Assembly (NCBI RefSeq): GCF_013403925.1
Contig: NZ_JABFDJ010000003.1
Location: forward strand, 1-64,000
DNA length: 64,000 nucleotides
Direction of reading: 5' to 3'
DNA from: Winogradskyella wichelsiae
GTDB taxonomy: Bacteria; Bacteroidota; Bacteroidia; Flavobacteriales; Flavobacteriaceae
Position 1 is the stretch's first letter. Every line of letters begins with the position of its first letter. The notes below the pieces were generated by a model that searched no databases, was not told where the DNA came from, and saw only the letters and a program-made list of their open reading frames with translations. The position numbers were made by a program, and so were the translations under genes. Positions 9,416 through 18,920 of this stretch are shown here, one piece after another.

Positions 9416-10189
9416 ATGACGGCTAAAAATTTAATATACGATGGCACGTTTGATGGATTTCTGTCTGCTGTTTTTTATGTGTTTGAGCATAAGTTGAAAA
9501 CGGTAACGATTCAAAATGAGTTTACTGTACAGCAAGGTTTGTTTTCAGAAAATGAAACCATTCATACAAATGAAGCTAAAGCTAATCGGGTATGGAAAGG
9601 CATAAAATCTAAATTATCTTCACAAGGAAGTTACCAATTATATTATGCCTTTTTAAGTGAACAGAGTGGAGTAGAGGACTTGCTTTTAGACTACATACAA
9701 TATACCTTTTCGCAGTATCATAAAGTTGATAAAGATTATTCGCACCCTTCCATTTTAAAAATAGCACAAATAGCAAAATCTGTAGGTCGAGAAAAGCATA
9801 GAATGGAAGCTTTTGTAAGATTCAGACTTACAAAAGATGATATTTATTTTGCCAATATAGAACCCGATTTTAACGTGCTACCTTTAATTGAAAAGCATTT
9901 TAAAAGGCGTTATGCCGACCAAAAATGGGTGATCTATGATATTAAACGGAATTATGGAATGTTTTACGATTTAAAAAATGTAGAAGTAATGCAAATGGAT
10001 TTTCCTGATAATTTTGATTTTACCAAAACAAACGATGCGTTTTTTGCCACACAAGAATTTGAATTTCAAAAACTATGGCAAGATTATTTTAAGGCCACTA
10101 ATATTGAATCGCGTAAAAATATGAAACTTCATATTAGACATATTCCCAAACGCTATTGGAAATATTTAAGTGAAAAACAGCCCATCTAA
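9416..10189 (+). CDS. TIGR03915-like putative DNA metabolism protein
   Basis: A 257-residue protein starting MTAKNLIYDGTFDGFLSAVF, the signature opening of the TIGR03915 family. It later has VGREKHRMEAFVRF, FANIEPDFNVLPLI, RYADQKWVIYD and the C-terminal RHIPKRYWKYLSEK. It is the standard partner of the radical SAM protein upstream, with zero bases between stop and start. In many bacteria the family is fused to, or next to, a uracil-DNA-glycosylase-superfamily domain. Here the protein ends without one. The function is inferred only from association with DNA repair domains. Confidence 0.85.
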   Translation: MTAKNLIYDGTFDGFLSAVFYVFEHKLKTVTIQNEFTVQQGLFSENETIHTNEAKANRVWKGIKSKLSSQGSYQLYYAFLSEQSGVEDLLLDYIQYTFSQYHKVDKDYSHPSILKIAQIAKSVGREKHRMEAFVRFRLTKDDIYFANIEPDFNVLPLIEKHFKRRYADQKWVIYDIKRNYGMFYDLKNVEVMQMDFPDNFDFTKTNDAFFATQEFEFQKLWQDYFKATNIESRKNMKLHIRHIPKRYWKYLSEKQPI

Positions 10190-10213
10190 AATAGACATTT
10201 TATAACATAAAAA

Positions 10214-10235
10214 AACCACCTCGTTAAAGGTGGTC
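10214..10235. terminator. Bidirectional terminator between convergent genes
   Basis: ACCACCT (10215-10221) and AGGTGGT (10228-10234) form a 7-base GC-rich stem with a 6-base loop. On the minus strand a run of eight T follows, so it clearly serves the barrel-protein gene ending at 10261. It can also serve the plus-strand gene ending at 10189. Confidence 0.8.
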
Positions 10236-10260
10236 TATACATTATATGTCATTTATTTTT

Positions 10261-10749
10261 TTAGAATTGGTATCTGACACCTAGAGCTATATCGAAATCT
10301 AAATCGTCATTATAGTCTCCAAAACCTAATTCTGGTCTAAAATCTAATGACAATAATAGAGGGAAATCAAAACTGTATTCTAATCCTACATCTCCAGCAA
10401 CAAAAACAAAAGTCTCATCATAATCTCCATTATTATCATAATTGTCATCGTAACTGTATGAACCAAGTCCTCCACCTGCTCCAGCATACCAGTTAAATCC
10501 TCCTTCTAAATTCCAAACCCATTGGTATAAACCCGCTAATTTAAAACCATCATAGTTATTACCACTTCTCCAACCCAAATCAGCCTCTAATCTATTATTA
10601 CCGCCCAATGCGCGTTGGTAAGAAATTTCTGTCCCAAAACCATCACTATCTCCTAATCTTAATCCAATAGCATTGTCAGCTATTTCTTGAGCACTTGATA
10701 ATCCTATAAATCCAACGGTAAATAATCCTAATAAAAATAATTTCTTCAT
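10261..10749 (-). CDS. Small outer-membrane beta-barrel protein
   Basis: The 162-residue protein has a clear signal peptide (MKKLFLLGLFTVGFIGLSSAQ) followed by alternating polar and hydrophobic strands rich in Gly and Tyr. It ends DIALGVRYQF; a C-terminal Phe is typical of outer-membrane barrels. The length fits an eight-stranded barrel. The start at 10749 is preferred because the signal peptide begins there; in-frame ATG codons up to 10875 would prepend a non-signal extension. The ligand or role cannot be told. Confidence 0.8.
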   Translation of the reverse strand: MKKLFLLGLFTVGFIGLSSAQEIADNAIGLRLGDSDGFGTEISYQRALGGNNRLEADLGWRSGNNYDGFKLAGLYQWVWNLEGGFNWYAGAGGGLGSYSYDDNYDNNGDYDETFVFVAGDVGLEYSFDFPLLLSLDFRPELGFGDYNDDLDFDIALGVRYQF

Positions 10750-10890
10750 AATAATTTTAGAGTTTAAATTCATAATTTTAGCATCTTGTTTAATACTAAT
10801 CTTCATAACGTCAAAATTAGAGTAAAATTGACTGATTGACCATTTTTTTAAGACAAATTTATAACTCGTATCCATCGATTATTAACCCTT

Positions 10891-13818
10891 ATGAAAAATG
10901 AAATGCGCATAGAACTTCAAACTTTAAAATCAAAATTAAAAGGAGATTTACATACTGATGATTTAATGCGAAAGTTATATGCAACGGATGCTTCTGTATA
11001 TAGAAAACTCCCTTTAGCAGTGGCTTTACCAAAAGACAATAATGATATTAAATTATTGATTGCTTTTGCCAATGACAATAAAACATCTTTAATCCCTAGA
11101 ACGGCAGGAACATCCTTAGCTGGTCAATGCGTAGGAGATGGAATTGTAGTAGATGTTTCTAAGTATTACACGCGGATTTTAGATATTAACGAAAAAACAC
11201 GGACGATTACGGTACAGCCGGGCGTAGTTAGAGATGAACTTAATAATTATTTAAAACCCTTTGGATTATTTTTTGGGCCAAATACATCCACGTCTAACCG
11301 ATGTATGATTGGTGGAATGGTTGGTAACAACTCTTCCGGTACTACATCCATTCAATACGGTGTAACTCGTGAAAAAGTTATCAATCTAAAAACTATTTTA
11401 AGTGATGGAAGTGATGCTGAATTTTCAAATTTATCTAAAGAAGCGTTTCAAGAGAAATTAAAATTAGATAATCTTGAAGGCGCTATTTATAATGAGATTT
11501 ATAGTGAATTGAATTCGGAAACCGTTCAGAAGCAAATTCAAGATAATTTCCCTAAGCCAGAAATACACCGAAGAAATACAGGTTATGCTATTGATGAATT
11601 GATAAAATCGTCAGCTTTATCCAATTCAGACGTAGATTTTAATATGTGTCAATTATTGTCTGGTAGTGAAGGAACATTAGCTTTTACAACAGAAATCACA
11701 TTACAATTAGATGTGTTGCCACCAACAGAAAGTGCTATAATAGCTTTACATTTTGAAAGTATAGCTAACTGTTTAAAGTCTGTAGCAACTGTAATGCAAT
11801 ATAATTTGCATACGTGTGAGATGATGGATCATACCATTTTAAATCTTACAAAACACAATAAAACACAGCAAGAAAACCGAAAATTTGTAGAAGGTGAACC
11901 TGCTGCTATTTTAATGTGTGAATTAAAAGCAGATACAGAAGCTCAATTACATAAGGATATTGAACAATTTTTAATTGCAGTAAACACACTTCAATTATCT
12001 TATGCGGCGCCAATTTTAAAAGGGGAAGATATTGATAAAGCTGTAGAATTACGAAAAGCTGGTTTAGGATTGTTAGGAAATATTATAGGCGATAAAAAAG
12101 CGGTAGCTTGTATTGAGGATACGGCCGTGGCTGTTGAAGATTTAGATGCTTATATTTCTGAGTTTACAGCATTAATGAAATCCTATCACCAAAACGCGGT
12201 GTATTATGCACATGCAGGAGCAGGAGAGTTGCATTTACGACCTATACTAGATTTAAAACAGGAAGAAGATGTTGTTTTATTTCGAAAAATAACAACTGAT
12301 GTTGCTAAATTAGTAAAGAAATATAAAGGATCCATGTCTGGTGAGCATGGCGATGGTATAGTGAGAGCAGAGTTTATACCAATGATGATTGGAGATGCAA
12401 ATTATGCCATTGTAAAACGAATTAAATTAGCTTTTGACGCTCATAATATTTTTAATCCAGGGAAAATTGTAGACGCTTATCCTATGGATAAAAGTTTACG
12501 TTATGAAGTAGGACGAAAAGAACCTGAAATTGAAACTTTACTCGATTTTTCTGAATCTCAAGGAATTTTACGTGCTGCAGAAAAATGTAATGGCTCTGGA
12601 GATTGTAGAAAATTACCCGAATTTGGAGGCGTAATGTGTCCGAGTTATAGAGCCACAAGAAACGAAAAAGATACTACCAGAGGTCGTGCCAATACATTGA
12701 GAGAATTCTTAACCAATTCAGAAAAAGCCAATCGCTTTGATCATGAAGAGCTAAAAGAAGTTTTCGATTTATGTTTAAGTTGTAAAGCTTGTAAAAGTGA
12801 ATGTCCAAGTAGTGTTGATATTGCGAGTTTAAAAGCTGAGTTTCAATACCAATATCAGAAAGTAAATGGTGTGCCAATGCGTACAAAACTGTTTGCCTTT
12901 AACAATAAGATTAACGGTTTTGCAAGTCTTGTTCCTGGGATCACTAATTTTATGTTTACCAATAGTTTTACAAGTTCTATTATAAAATCGGTTGGTGGAA
13001 TTGCTAAAAAACGAAGCTTACCTTTGATATCAAGTAAGAGTTTACATAAAGAATATCAAAATTTTAAAAATGAAATAGTTAAGTTTAGTTTTATTAAAGA
13101 AATATATTTGTTTAATGATGAATTTACCAATCATTTAGACACCGAAATAGGTGTGGATACCATTACGCTTTTAACGGCATTAAATTATAAAGTCAACCTT
13201 ATTTCGCATTCAGAATCGGGGCGTGCAATGCTATCTAAAGGTTTAGTGAAAGATGCTAAAAAAATGGCAAATAAAAACATTTCACACTTTAAAGATTTAA
13301 TATCAGAAAACACCCCTTTAATAGGAATTGAACCTTCTGCAATTTTAACTTTTAAAGATGAATATTTAAAGTTGGCAGATGATAAAGAAACGGCAAAATC
13401 TATCGCAAGGCATACTTTTATTATTGAAGAATTTATTCAGCAAGAAATTGAGTTAGGACATATTACTTCAGATCAATTTACTAAAGAAGCTAAGACCATT
13501 AAATTTCATGGTCACTGTCATCAAAAAGCATTAGCCAATCAGAAATCTAGTTTTGATATTTTAAATCTACCTGCAAATTACAAAGTAACAATTATTCCTA
13601 GTGGTTGTTGTGGTATGGCAGGAAGTTTTGGGTACGAAAAAGAGCACTACGATGTTAGTATGCAAATAGGCGAGCAAACATTATTCCCTGCGGTTAGAAA
13701 AGCTTCAGGTGATACTCAGATTGCAGCAAATGGAACAAGTTGTAGACATCAAATTAAAGACGGAACAGGCAGAATCGCAAAACATCCAATTACAATTTTG
13801 AAAGAAGCATTACTTTGA
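10891..13818 (+). CDS. FAD-binding and 4Fe-4S oxidoreductase (D-lactate/glycolate dehydrogenase-like)
   Basis: This 975-residue fusion has an N-terminal FAD-binding type 4 domain (IPRTAGTSLAGQ near residue 70, then GGMVGNNSSGTTS near 145). A FAD-oxidase C-terminal domain follows, with SGEHGDG near 487. An Fe-S module comes next, with a Cys-rich segment near 565-580 and CLSCKACKSECP near 627. The last part is a GlpC-like CCG domain (FHGHCHQKAL, then IPSGCCGMAGSFGYEKEH near 905). E. coli YdiJ and Dld2-type proteins have this arrangement and oxidise 2-hydroxy acids, passing electrons to the quinone pool. The exact substrate is unknown. The start may be residue 1 or the Met at residue 5. Its 3' end overlaps the convergent lpxH-like gene by 9 bases. 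Confidence 0.9.
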   Translation: MKNEMRIELQTLKSKLKGDLHTDDLMRKLYATDASVYRKLPLAVALPKDNNDIKLLIAFANDNKTSLIPRTAGTSLAGQCVGDGIVVDVSKYYTRILDINEKTRTITVQPGVVRDELNNYLKPFGLFFGPNTSTSNRCMIGGMVGNNSSGTTSIQYGVTREKVINLKTILSDGSDAEFSNLSKEAFQEKLKLDNLEGAIYNEIYSELNSETVQKQIQDNFPKPEIHRRNTGYAIDELIKSSALSNSDVDFNMCQLLSGSEGTLAFTTEITLQLDVLPPTESAIIALHFESIANCLKSVATVMQYNLHTCEMMDHTILNLTKHNKTQQENRKFVEGEPAAILMCELKADTEAQLHKDIEQFLIAVNTLQLSYAAPILKGEDIDKAVELRKAGLGLLGNIIGDKKAVACIEDTAVAVEDLDAYISEFTALMKSYHQNAVYYAHAGAGELHLRPILDLKQEEDVVLFRKITTDVAKLVKKYKGSMSGEHGDGIVRAEFIPMMIGDANYAIVKRIKLAFDAHNIFNPGKIVDAYPMDKSLRYEVGRKEPEIETLLDFSESQGILRAAEKCNGSGDCRKLPEFGGVMCPSYRATRNEKDTTRGRANTLREFLTNSEKANRFDHEELKEVFDLCLSCKACKSECPSSVDIASLKAEFQYQYQKVNGVPMRTKLFAFNNKINGFASLVPGITNFMFTNSFTSSIIKSVGGIAKKRSLPLISSKSLHKEYQNFKNEIVKFSFIKEIYLFNDEFTNHLDTEIGVDTITLLTALNYKVNLISHSESGRAMLSKGLVKDAKKMANKNISHFKDLISENTPLIGIEPSAILTFKDEYLKLADDKETAKSIARHTFIIEEFIQQEIELGHITSDQFTKEAKTIKFHGHCHQKALANQKSSFDILNLPANYKVTIIPSGCCGMAGSFGYEKEHYDVSMQIGEQTLFPAVRKASGDTQIAANGTSCRHQIKDGTGRIAKHPITILKEALL

Positions 13819-14664
13819 TTTTTTCTTTCTTTTTGGCTGCTGTACAATAGTAATAGCCGCAATGAGATCTTGCGTATTCATTTCTTTAATGTCTTCATCA
13901 GCAAAAAAAGGGGAGAGCTTGTCATTATTATAGTTATAGACTTTCCAACGTTTAAATTGGTATTCTAGTGCTGTGAAATTCTCTACCCAATCGCCAGAGT
14001 TTAGATACGTTGTTTTCCCTAACTTATTCTCTTTAACAAGCATTTTTGGTTGATGGATGTGTCCACAAATTACATAATCATAGCCATTTTCAATCGCTAA
14101 ATCTGTGGCAACTTGCTCAAAATCGTTAACATATTTTATAGCGCCTTTTACGCTATTTTTTATTTTTTTGGATAGGGAATAGCGCTCTCTTCCAAGTTTT
14201 TCTAAGCACCAATTGACACAACCATTAATTAATATTAAAAGATCGTAACCCCATCCTCCAAGTTTTGCTAACCATTTTGCATTTTGAATAGAGATATCAA
14301 ATACATCACCATGAAAAAACCACGCTTTTTTACCGTCTAATTCTAATACTAACTTATTAACGATAGATATATTACCAATTTCAGTATCCGTAAATTTCCG
14401 AAGCATTTCATCATGGTTTCCTGTGATGTAAACCACTTCTACACCTTGAGCGGCAAAATCCATAATTTTTTTAATAACACTTAAGTGTGATTTTGGGAAG
14501 TAGCGTTTTTTAAATTGCCATATATCAATGATGTCACCATTTAAAATGAGCTTCTTAGGTTCAATACTATTTAAATAAGTTAAAAGTTGTTTAGCTTGGC
14601 AACCAAAGGTACCCAAGTGTACATCTGATATAACGGCTATTTCAACTTTTCGTTTTAAATTCAC
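13810..14664 (-). CDS. lpxH: UDP-2,3-diacylglucosamine diphosphatase-like metallophosphoesterase
   Basis: A 284-residue calcineurin-like phosphoesterase. The metal-binding motifs appear in order: ISDVHLG, LNGDIIDIW, ITGNHDEM, FHGDVFD and VICGHIHQPK. The set DVHLG, GDIIDxW and GHIHQP is typical of LpxH/LpxH2, which cleaves UDP-2,3-diacylglucosamine to lipid X in lipid A synthesis at the inner membrane. The Lys-rich C-terminus (PKRKKKSK) is usual for the flavobacterial version. The gene is divergent from aroC. The substrate assignment is by family; other phosphoesterases share the fold. Confidence 0.85.
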   Translation of the reverse strand: MNLKRKVEIAVISDVHLGTFGCQAKQLLTYLNSIEPKKLILNGDIIDIWQFKKRYFPKSHLSVIKKIMDFAAQGVEVVYITGNHDEMLRKFTDTEIGNISIVNKLVLELDGKKAWFFHGDVFDISIQNAKWLAKLGGWGYDLLILINGCVNWCLEKLGRERYSLSKKIKNSVKGAIKYVNDFEQVATDLAIENGYDYVICGHIHQPKMLVKENKLGKTTYLNSGDWVENFTALEYQFKRWKVYNYNNDKLSPFFADEDIKEMNTQDLIAAITIVQQPKRKKKSK

Positions 14665-14876
14665 AACATTGTTTTTGAGTCTGTTACAAAGAACAAGGTT
14701 TTCTATTAACTTATGGTCAAAAGAAAATTAATTAACCATCAGCTAACTGTTATCATTTTGTTACGAAAAAGAAGCACGTTAAAAAACAAGTTAACATTGA
14801 AATAACACTGTAAAAACCACTATTCCATTTTCGTTTCTGTGCTAGAAGATTTACATTAGCATAAAATTATATTGTA

Positions 14877-15947
14877 ATGGCAGGAAATTCATTCGGAAAG
14901 TTATTCAAACTCACTACATTTGGCGAGTCTCATGGAGCAGCAATAGGTGGTGTTATAGATGGATGTCCATCAGGAATTAAACTTGATTTTGAAGAAATTC
15001 AGAATGAGTTAAATCGTCGTAAACCTGGTCAATCTAAAATAGTTACACAACGTAAAGAACCCGATACTGTAGAGTTTTATTCTGGTATTTTTGAGGGTGT
15101 TACTACCGGGACACCTATTGGTTTTGTAATTCATAATACCAATCAAAAATCTAAAGACTACTCACATATTAAAGATGTTTACCGTCCTAGCCATGCCGAT
15201 TACACTTACGAAAAAAAATATGGAGTAAGAGATTATAGAGGTGGAGGGCGTAGTTCTGCTCGAGAAACAGCGTCTAGAGTTGTTGCCGGTGCTATTGCTA
15301 AACAATTTATGGCGTCTATTAAAATAAATGCATTTACCTCTTCTGTAGGTGAGATTTTTATTGATAAACCCTATCAAGCTTTAGATTTTAGTAAAACAGA
15401 ATCTAACGTTATTCGTTGCCCTGATGAAGTTAGTGCAGAAAAAATGATAGCTAAAGTTGAAGAAATTAAAAAATTAGGAGACACAATAGGAGGTACTATT
15501 ACATGTGTTATTCAAAATGTACCTGTCGGATTAGGTGAACCTGTTTTTGATAAATTACATGCCGAATTAGGAAAAGCTATGTTATCCATTAATGCTGTCA
15601 AAGGCTTTGAGTACGGTAGTGGTTTCTGTGGTGCAAAAATGACAGGAAGTGAACATAATGACTTATTTAACAAAGATGGTAGTACAATAACTAATCTATC
15701 TGGTGGTATACAAGGAGGTATTAGTAATGGTATGGATATTTACTTTCGAGTAGCGTTTAAACCCGTTGCAACAGTAATTCAGAAACAAGATGCTTTAAAT
15801 AGTGCGGGAGAAATTGTAGAAATGCAAGGTAAAGGCAGACACGATCCTTGTGTTGTACCAAGAGCGGTACCTATAGTTGAGGCCATGGCTGCTTTAGTCA
15901 TTGCAGACAATATGCTTCTACGTAGACAAGAGTCTAGAGATTGGTAG
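14877..15947 (+). CDS. aroC: Chorismate synthase
   Basis: This 356-residue protein is full length. It contains [16 protein letters not shown] near the N-terminus, the signature block RPSHADYTY with [19 protein letters not shown] around residues 103-130, and [17 protein letters not shown] near the end. The enzyme converts 5-enolpyruvylshikimate-3-phosphate to chorismate using reduced FMN. No other aro genes are adjacent. It starts about 210 bases from the divergent lpxH-like gene; the shared intergenic region should hold both promoters. Confidence 0.98.
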   Translation: MAGNSFGKLFKLTTFGESHGAAIGGVIDGCPSGIKLDFEEIQNELNRRKPGQSKIVTQRKEPDTVEFYSGIFEGVTTGTPIGFVIHNTNQKSKDYSHIKDVYRPSHADYTYEKKYGVRDYRGGGRSSARETASRVVAGAIAKQFMASIKINAFTSSVGEIFIDKPYQALDFSKTESNVIRCPDEVSAEKMIAKVEEIKKLGDTIGGTITCVIQNVPVGLGEPVFDKLHAELGKAMLSINAVKGFEYGSGFCGAKMTGSEHNDLFNKDGSTITNLSGGIQGGISNGMDIYFRVAFKPVATVIQKQDALNSAGEIVEMQGKGRHDPCVVPRAVPIVEAMAALVIADNMLLRRQESRDW

Positions 15948-16055
15948 ATTAAAACTTAATAATAGTGTGTTATTGTCAGTTTATCGAAGTTGAAGATATA
16001 GCATTAAACCCTAATAAATAATGATAAAATTCCTGTTTTAAGAGGAATATAGCGT

Positions 16056-17501
16056 ATGAAAAAACTAGCATTACACTGGAAGATTATAATAGGAATGGTT
16101 TTCGGAATCATTTGGGCTTTACTTTCAAGCGCAATGGGTTGGAGTCAATTTACCATTGATTGGATTGACCCTTTCGGTACTATTTTTATAAACCTATTAA
16201 AATTAATAGCAGTTCCGCTAGTCTTATTTTCAATAATAGGAGGTGTTGCAAATATTGGTGATCCTAAAAGTTTAGGTCGCATGGGCGGAAAAACACTAGG
16301 GATTTATCTGGTAACAACTATTATGGCAATTTCGTTAGGACTATTACTAGTTAATTTAGTTAAACCAGGTGAAATGTTAGATGAACAAAGTAGAATAGAT
16401 AACCGTATTAGTTATGAAATTTGGGCGGCCAATGAAGGTCATGTAATTAAGGATGGTATTAACTATTTGCAAAAGCCTGAATATTTTGAACGCGCTCAAG
16501 AAATTTCAGAATTATCTAAAAGTCAATTAAAAGATGCTGCTGTTGCCGATAAAATGAAGTCTGTCAAAACAGGTGAAAATTCTACACCATTGCAACCGTT
16601 AGTTGATATTGTGCCTAGTAACTTTTTTCAATCGTTATCTAATAACGGTAGAATGCTTCAAATTATCTTTTTTGCCATATTCTTTGGGGTTTGTTTATTA
16701 TTTGTACCATCAGAAAAATCACTTCCTGTGATGAATTTTGTAAATGGGGTGAATGAAGTTTTTCTTAAAATGGTAGATATTGTTATGCAAGGCGCACCAT
16801 TTTTTGTGTTTGCACTATTGGCAGGTGTGGTTAGTAAAATGGCAGGAGATGATATTGGTAAAGTGGTTGAAATCTTTAAAGGATTAAGCTGGTATTCCAT
16901 GACGGTTTTAATCGGCCTACTTTTAATGATCTTTGTAATTTATCCAATGATTTTAAAGTTCTTCGTGAAGAAAATTCCATATAAAGGTTTTTTTAAAGCG
17001 ATGAGTCCTGCACAAACCTTGGCATTTTCTACATCGAGTAGTGCGGCTACACTTCCTGTAACTATGGAATGTGTTGAAGAAAACTTAGGTGTAAACAAAA
17101 AAATAAGCAGTTTTGTGCTTCCCATAGGTGCAACGGTAAATATGGATGGTACAAGCCTGTATCAAGCCGTAGCCGTTATCTTTTTAGCACAAATGCACAT
17201 GATAGATTTAACAATAGGACAACAGATAACAGTAGTGTTAACAGCAACTTTAGCATCTGTGGGCTCTGCTGCAGTGCCAAGTGCTGGTTTAGTGATGTTA
17301 ATTATTGTATTGAGTTCTGTAGGACTTAATCCCGCTTGGATTGCTATAATTTTCCCAGTAGATAGAATTTTAGATATGTTTAGAACGGTTGTAAATGTTA
17401 CCGGTGATGCAGCTGTTTGTTCTATCATTGCAGATGGCGAAAACATGTTAGATTATAATGAACACGAGAACCCTTCAGAAACTTTTGACTTAGATTCTTA
17501 G
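16056..17501 (+). CDS. Dicarboxylate/amino acid:cation symporter (DAACS, GltP/DctA type)
   Basis: A 481-residue membrane protein. The Ser-rich reentrant loop FSTSSSAATLPVT is near residue 323. NMDGTSLYQAVAVIFLAQ near 361 is the NMDGT motif of glutamate/dicarboxylate symporters. An extended loop around residues 100-180 separates helices, as seen in Bacteroidota members. It likely takes up glutamate, aspartate or C4-dicarboxylates with Na+ or H+. It follows aroC by 108 bases on the same strand, but a functional link is not obvious. Confidence 0.93.
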   Translation: MKKLALHWKIIIGMVFGIIWALLSSAMGWSQFTIDWIDPFGTIFINLLKLIAVPLVLFSIIGGVANIGDPKSLGRMGGKTLGIYLVTTIMAISLGLLLVNLVKPGEMLDEQSRIDNRISYEIWAANEGHVIKDGINYLQKPEYFERAQEISELSKSQLKDAAVADKMKSVKTGENSTPLQPLVDIVPSNFFQSLSNNGRMLQIIFFAIFFGVCLLFVPSEKSLPVMNFVNGVNEVFLKMVDIVMQGAPFFVFALLAGVVSKMAGDDIGKVVEIFKGLSWYSMTVLIGLLLMIFVIYPMILKFFVKKIPYKGFFKAMSPAQTLAFSTSSSAATLPVTMECVEENLGVNKKISSFVLPIGATVNMDGTSLYQAVAVIFLAQMHMIDLTIGQQITVVLTATLASVGSAAVPSAGLVMLIIVLSSVGLNPAWIAIIFPVDRILDMFRTVVNVTGDAAVCSIIADGENMLDYNEHENPSETFDLDS

Positions 17502-17632
17502 TTTACATTGTATTAAATTAAAAATAATTTTTAAATTTATAACATTCTAATAAATCGTATAAATGAAAGTTAATTTAGCACAAATAATTTTACTTAATAG
17601 ACTTAATAAATAATCTATTGAAAACAACTTAT

Positions 17633-18433
17633 ATGAATTCTAATTTGGTTTCGGTAGATTGGCTTAATGATCACATTAACGACCCTAATTTAGTTTTGTT
17701 CGATGCTACAATTAATAAAGTAATTGATGTTAATTCAACTCGAATACCAAATGCTAGATTCTTTGATATAAAAAAGAAATTTAGTGATGTTTCGGCTCCA
17801 TTTCCAAGTACACTACCTTCAAAAGAACAATTTCAAACAGAAACCCAATTACTAGGTGTTAACAGCAATTCATTTATCGTTGTTTACGATGACAAGGGCA
17901 TTTATTCAAGTGCCAGAGTTTGGTGGTTATTTAAAGTGTTTGGTTTTAAAAATTGCGCTGTTTTAGATGGAGGTTTACCAGAATGGCAATTACAAGATTT
18001 TGAAGTTAAAAATTATAACAAAGAAACGTACTCTAAAGGAAATTTTAAAGTAGAATTTAATGCAAACTTAATGACTAACTTTAAAGGTGTTAATAGGTTC
18101 TGTAATGATGCAAATACCTTAGTTGTTGATGCACGTTCAGAAGATCGTTTTCTGTGCAAAGTAGACGAACCTAAAGAAGGTTTACGCCGGGGAACGATTC
18201 CTAATTCTAAAAACCTACCTTATACCGTGTTATTTAATGGTTATAAAATGAAGTCGAAGGACCAACTTTTACCAATATTTAATACTTTAGTTGAAAATAA
18301 AGAGAAAATTGTGTTTAGTTGTGGTTCTGGTATTACAGCTTGCATTTTAGCCTTAGGGGCAACACTTTGTAATTATAATAATTTAGTTGTCTATGATGGC
18401 TCATGGACAGAATACGGAAGTTTAACAAATTGA
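17633..18433 (+). CDS. Sulfurtransferase (two-rhodanese-domain, thiosulfate/3-mercaptopyruvate type)
   Basis: About 266 residues with two rhodanese domains. The N-terminal inactive half contains VVYDDKGIYSSARVWWLF. The C-terminal half carries LVVDARSEDRF and the active loop VFSCGSGITACILALG, where Cys is the sulfur acceptor. CGSGITA is closest to the mercaptopyruvate sulfurtransferase loop. ATG 17633 is the likely start; a TTG 15 bases upstream is in frame. The small unknown gene at 18438 begins four bases after the stop, suggesting an operon. Confidence 0.92.
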   Translation: MNSNLVSVDWLNDHINDPNLVLFDATINKVIDVNSTRIPNARFFDIKKKFSDVSAPFPSTLPSKEQFQTETQLLGVNSNSFIVVYDDKGIYSSARVWWLFKVFGFKNCAVLDGGLPEWQLQDFEVKNYNKETYSKGNFKVEFNANLMTNFKGVNRFCNDANTLVVDARSEDRFLCKVDEPKEGLRRGTIPNSKNLPYTVLFNGYKMKSKDQLLPIFNTLVENKEKIVFSCGSGITACILALGATLCNYNNLVVYDGSWTEYGSLTN

Positions 18434-18437
18434 ATAC

Positions 18438-18770
18438 ATGAATACAATAGACTGGACACGAGATGAACTCGTAGCCTACATTTTGCTTTTTGCAGCAAAT
18501 TCAGACTTTAAAGAGCGTATAGAAGAAAAAAAAATGATTCTTTCTTTAGTTGATAAGAGTACGTTTCAAGATATTCATGATGAATTTAATCGAGATAACG
18601 ATTATCAGGGCATCAAGAAAATTAAGACAAGCTTAGAGCAGCATCACTATACCAAAGATGATATTGATATTTTACTTGAAGATATAAGAGTACTCTTTCT
18701 ATCTGATGATGATTTTGATATAACAGAACAGAATATGTATCGCTTTTTAGAACGCTTATTAAAGAATTAA
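18438..18770 (+). CDS. Small acidic helical protein, unknown
   Basis: A 110-residue, strongly acidic and probably all-helical protein (DWTRDELVAYILLFAAN, then a C-terminal YRFLERLLKN). The pattern is reminiscent of TerB-like helical proteins, but I cannot assign a family. It begins four bases after the sulfurtransferase stop, so it is almost certainly co-translated. No signal peptide or membrane segment is visible. Confidence 0.75.
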   Translation: MNTIDWTRDELVAYILLFAANSDFKERIEEKKMILSLVDKSTFQDIHDEFNRDNDYQGIKKIKTSLEQHHYTKDDIDILLEDIRVLFLSDDDFDITEQNMYRFLERLLKN

Positions 18771-18773
18771 AAA

Positions 18774-18913
18774 AAGCCTCAAAATAAAAATAACGGTTCT
18801 ATCGTATTTGTTGATACTCATAAGATACTAGACAAAAATCTTATAGAGAATTAAACTCGTTCCTAACTAACAGAAGTTAGGGTTTAATTGATGCCATTTT
18901 GTTTTTGAGGCTT
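18774..18913. repeat. 140-bp element with near-perfect terminal inverted repeats and an inner hairpin
   Basis: The outer 18-base arms start AAGCCTCAAAA at 18774 and end TTTTGAGGCTT at 18913, matching at 16 of 18 positions. Inside, CCTAACT (18862-18868) and AGTTAGG (18875-18881) form a second perfect stem. It fills the gap between a convergent gene and the DUF4139 pseudogene. It may be a long-loop bidirectional terminator or a MITE-like remnant. No coding potential is seen. Confidence 0.5.
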
Positions 18914-18920
18914 GGTAGTG

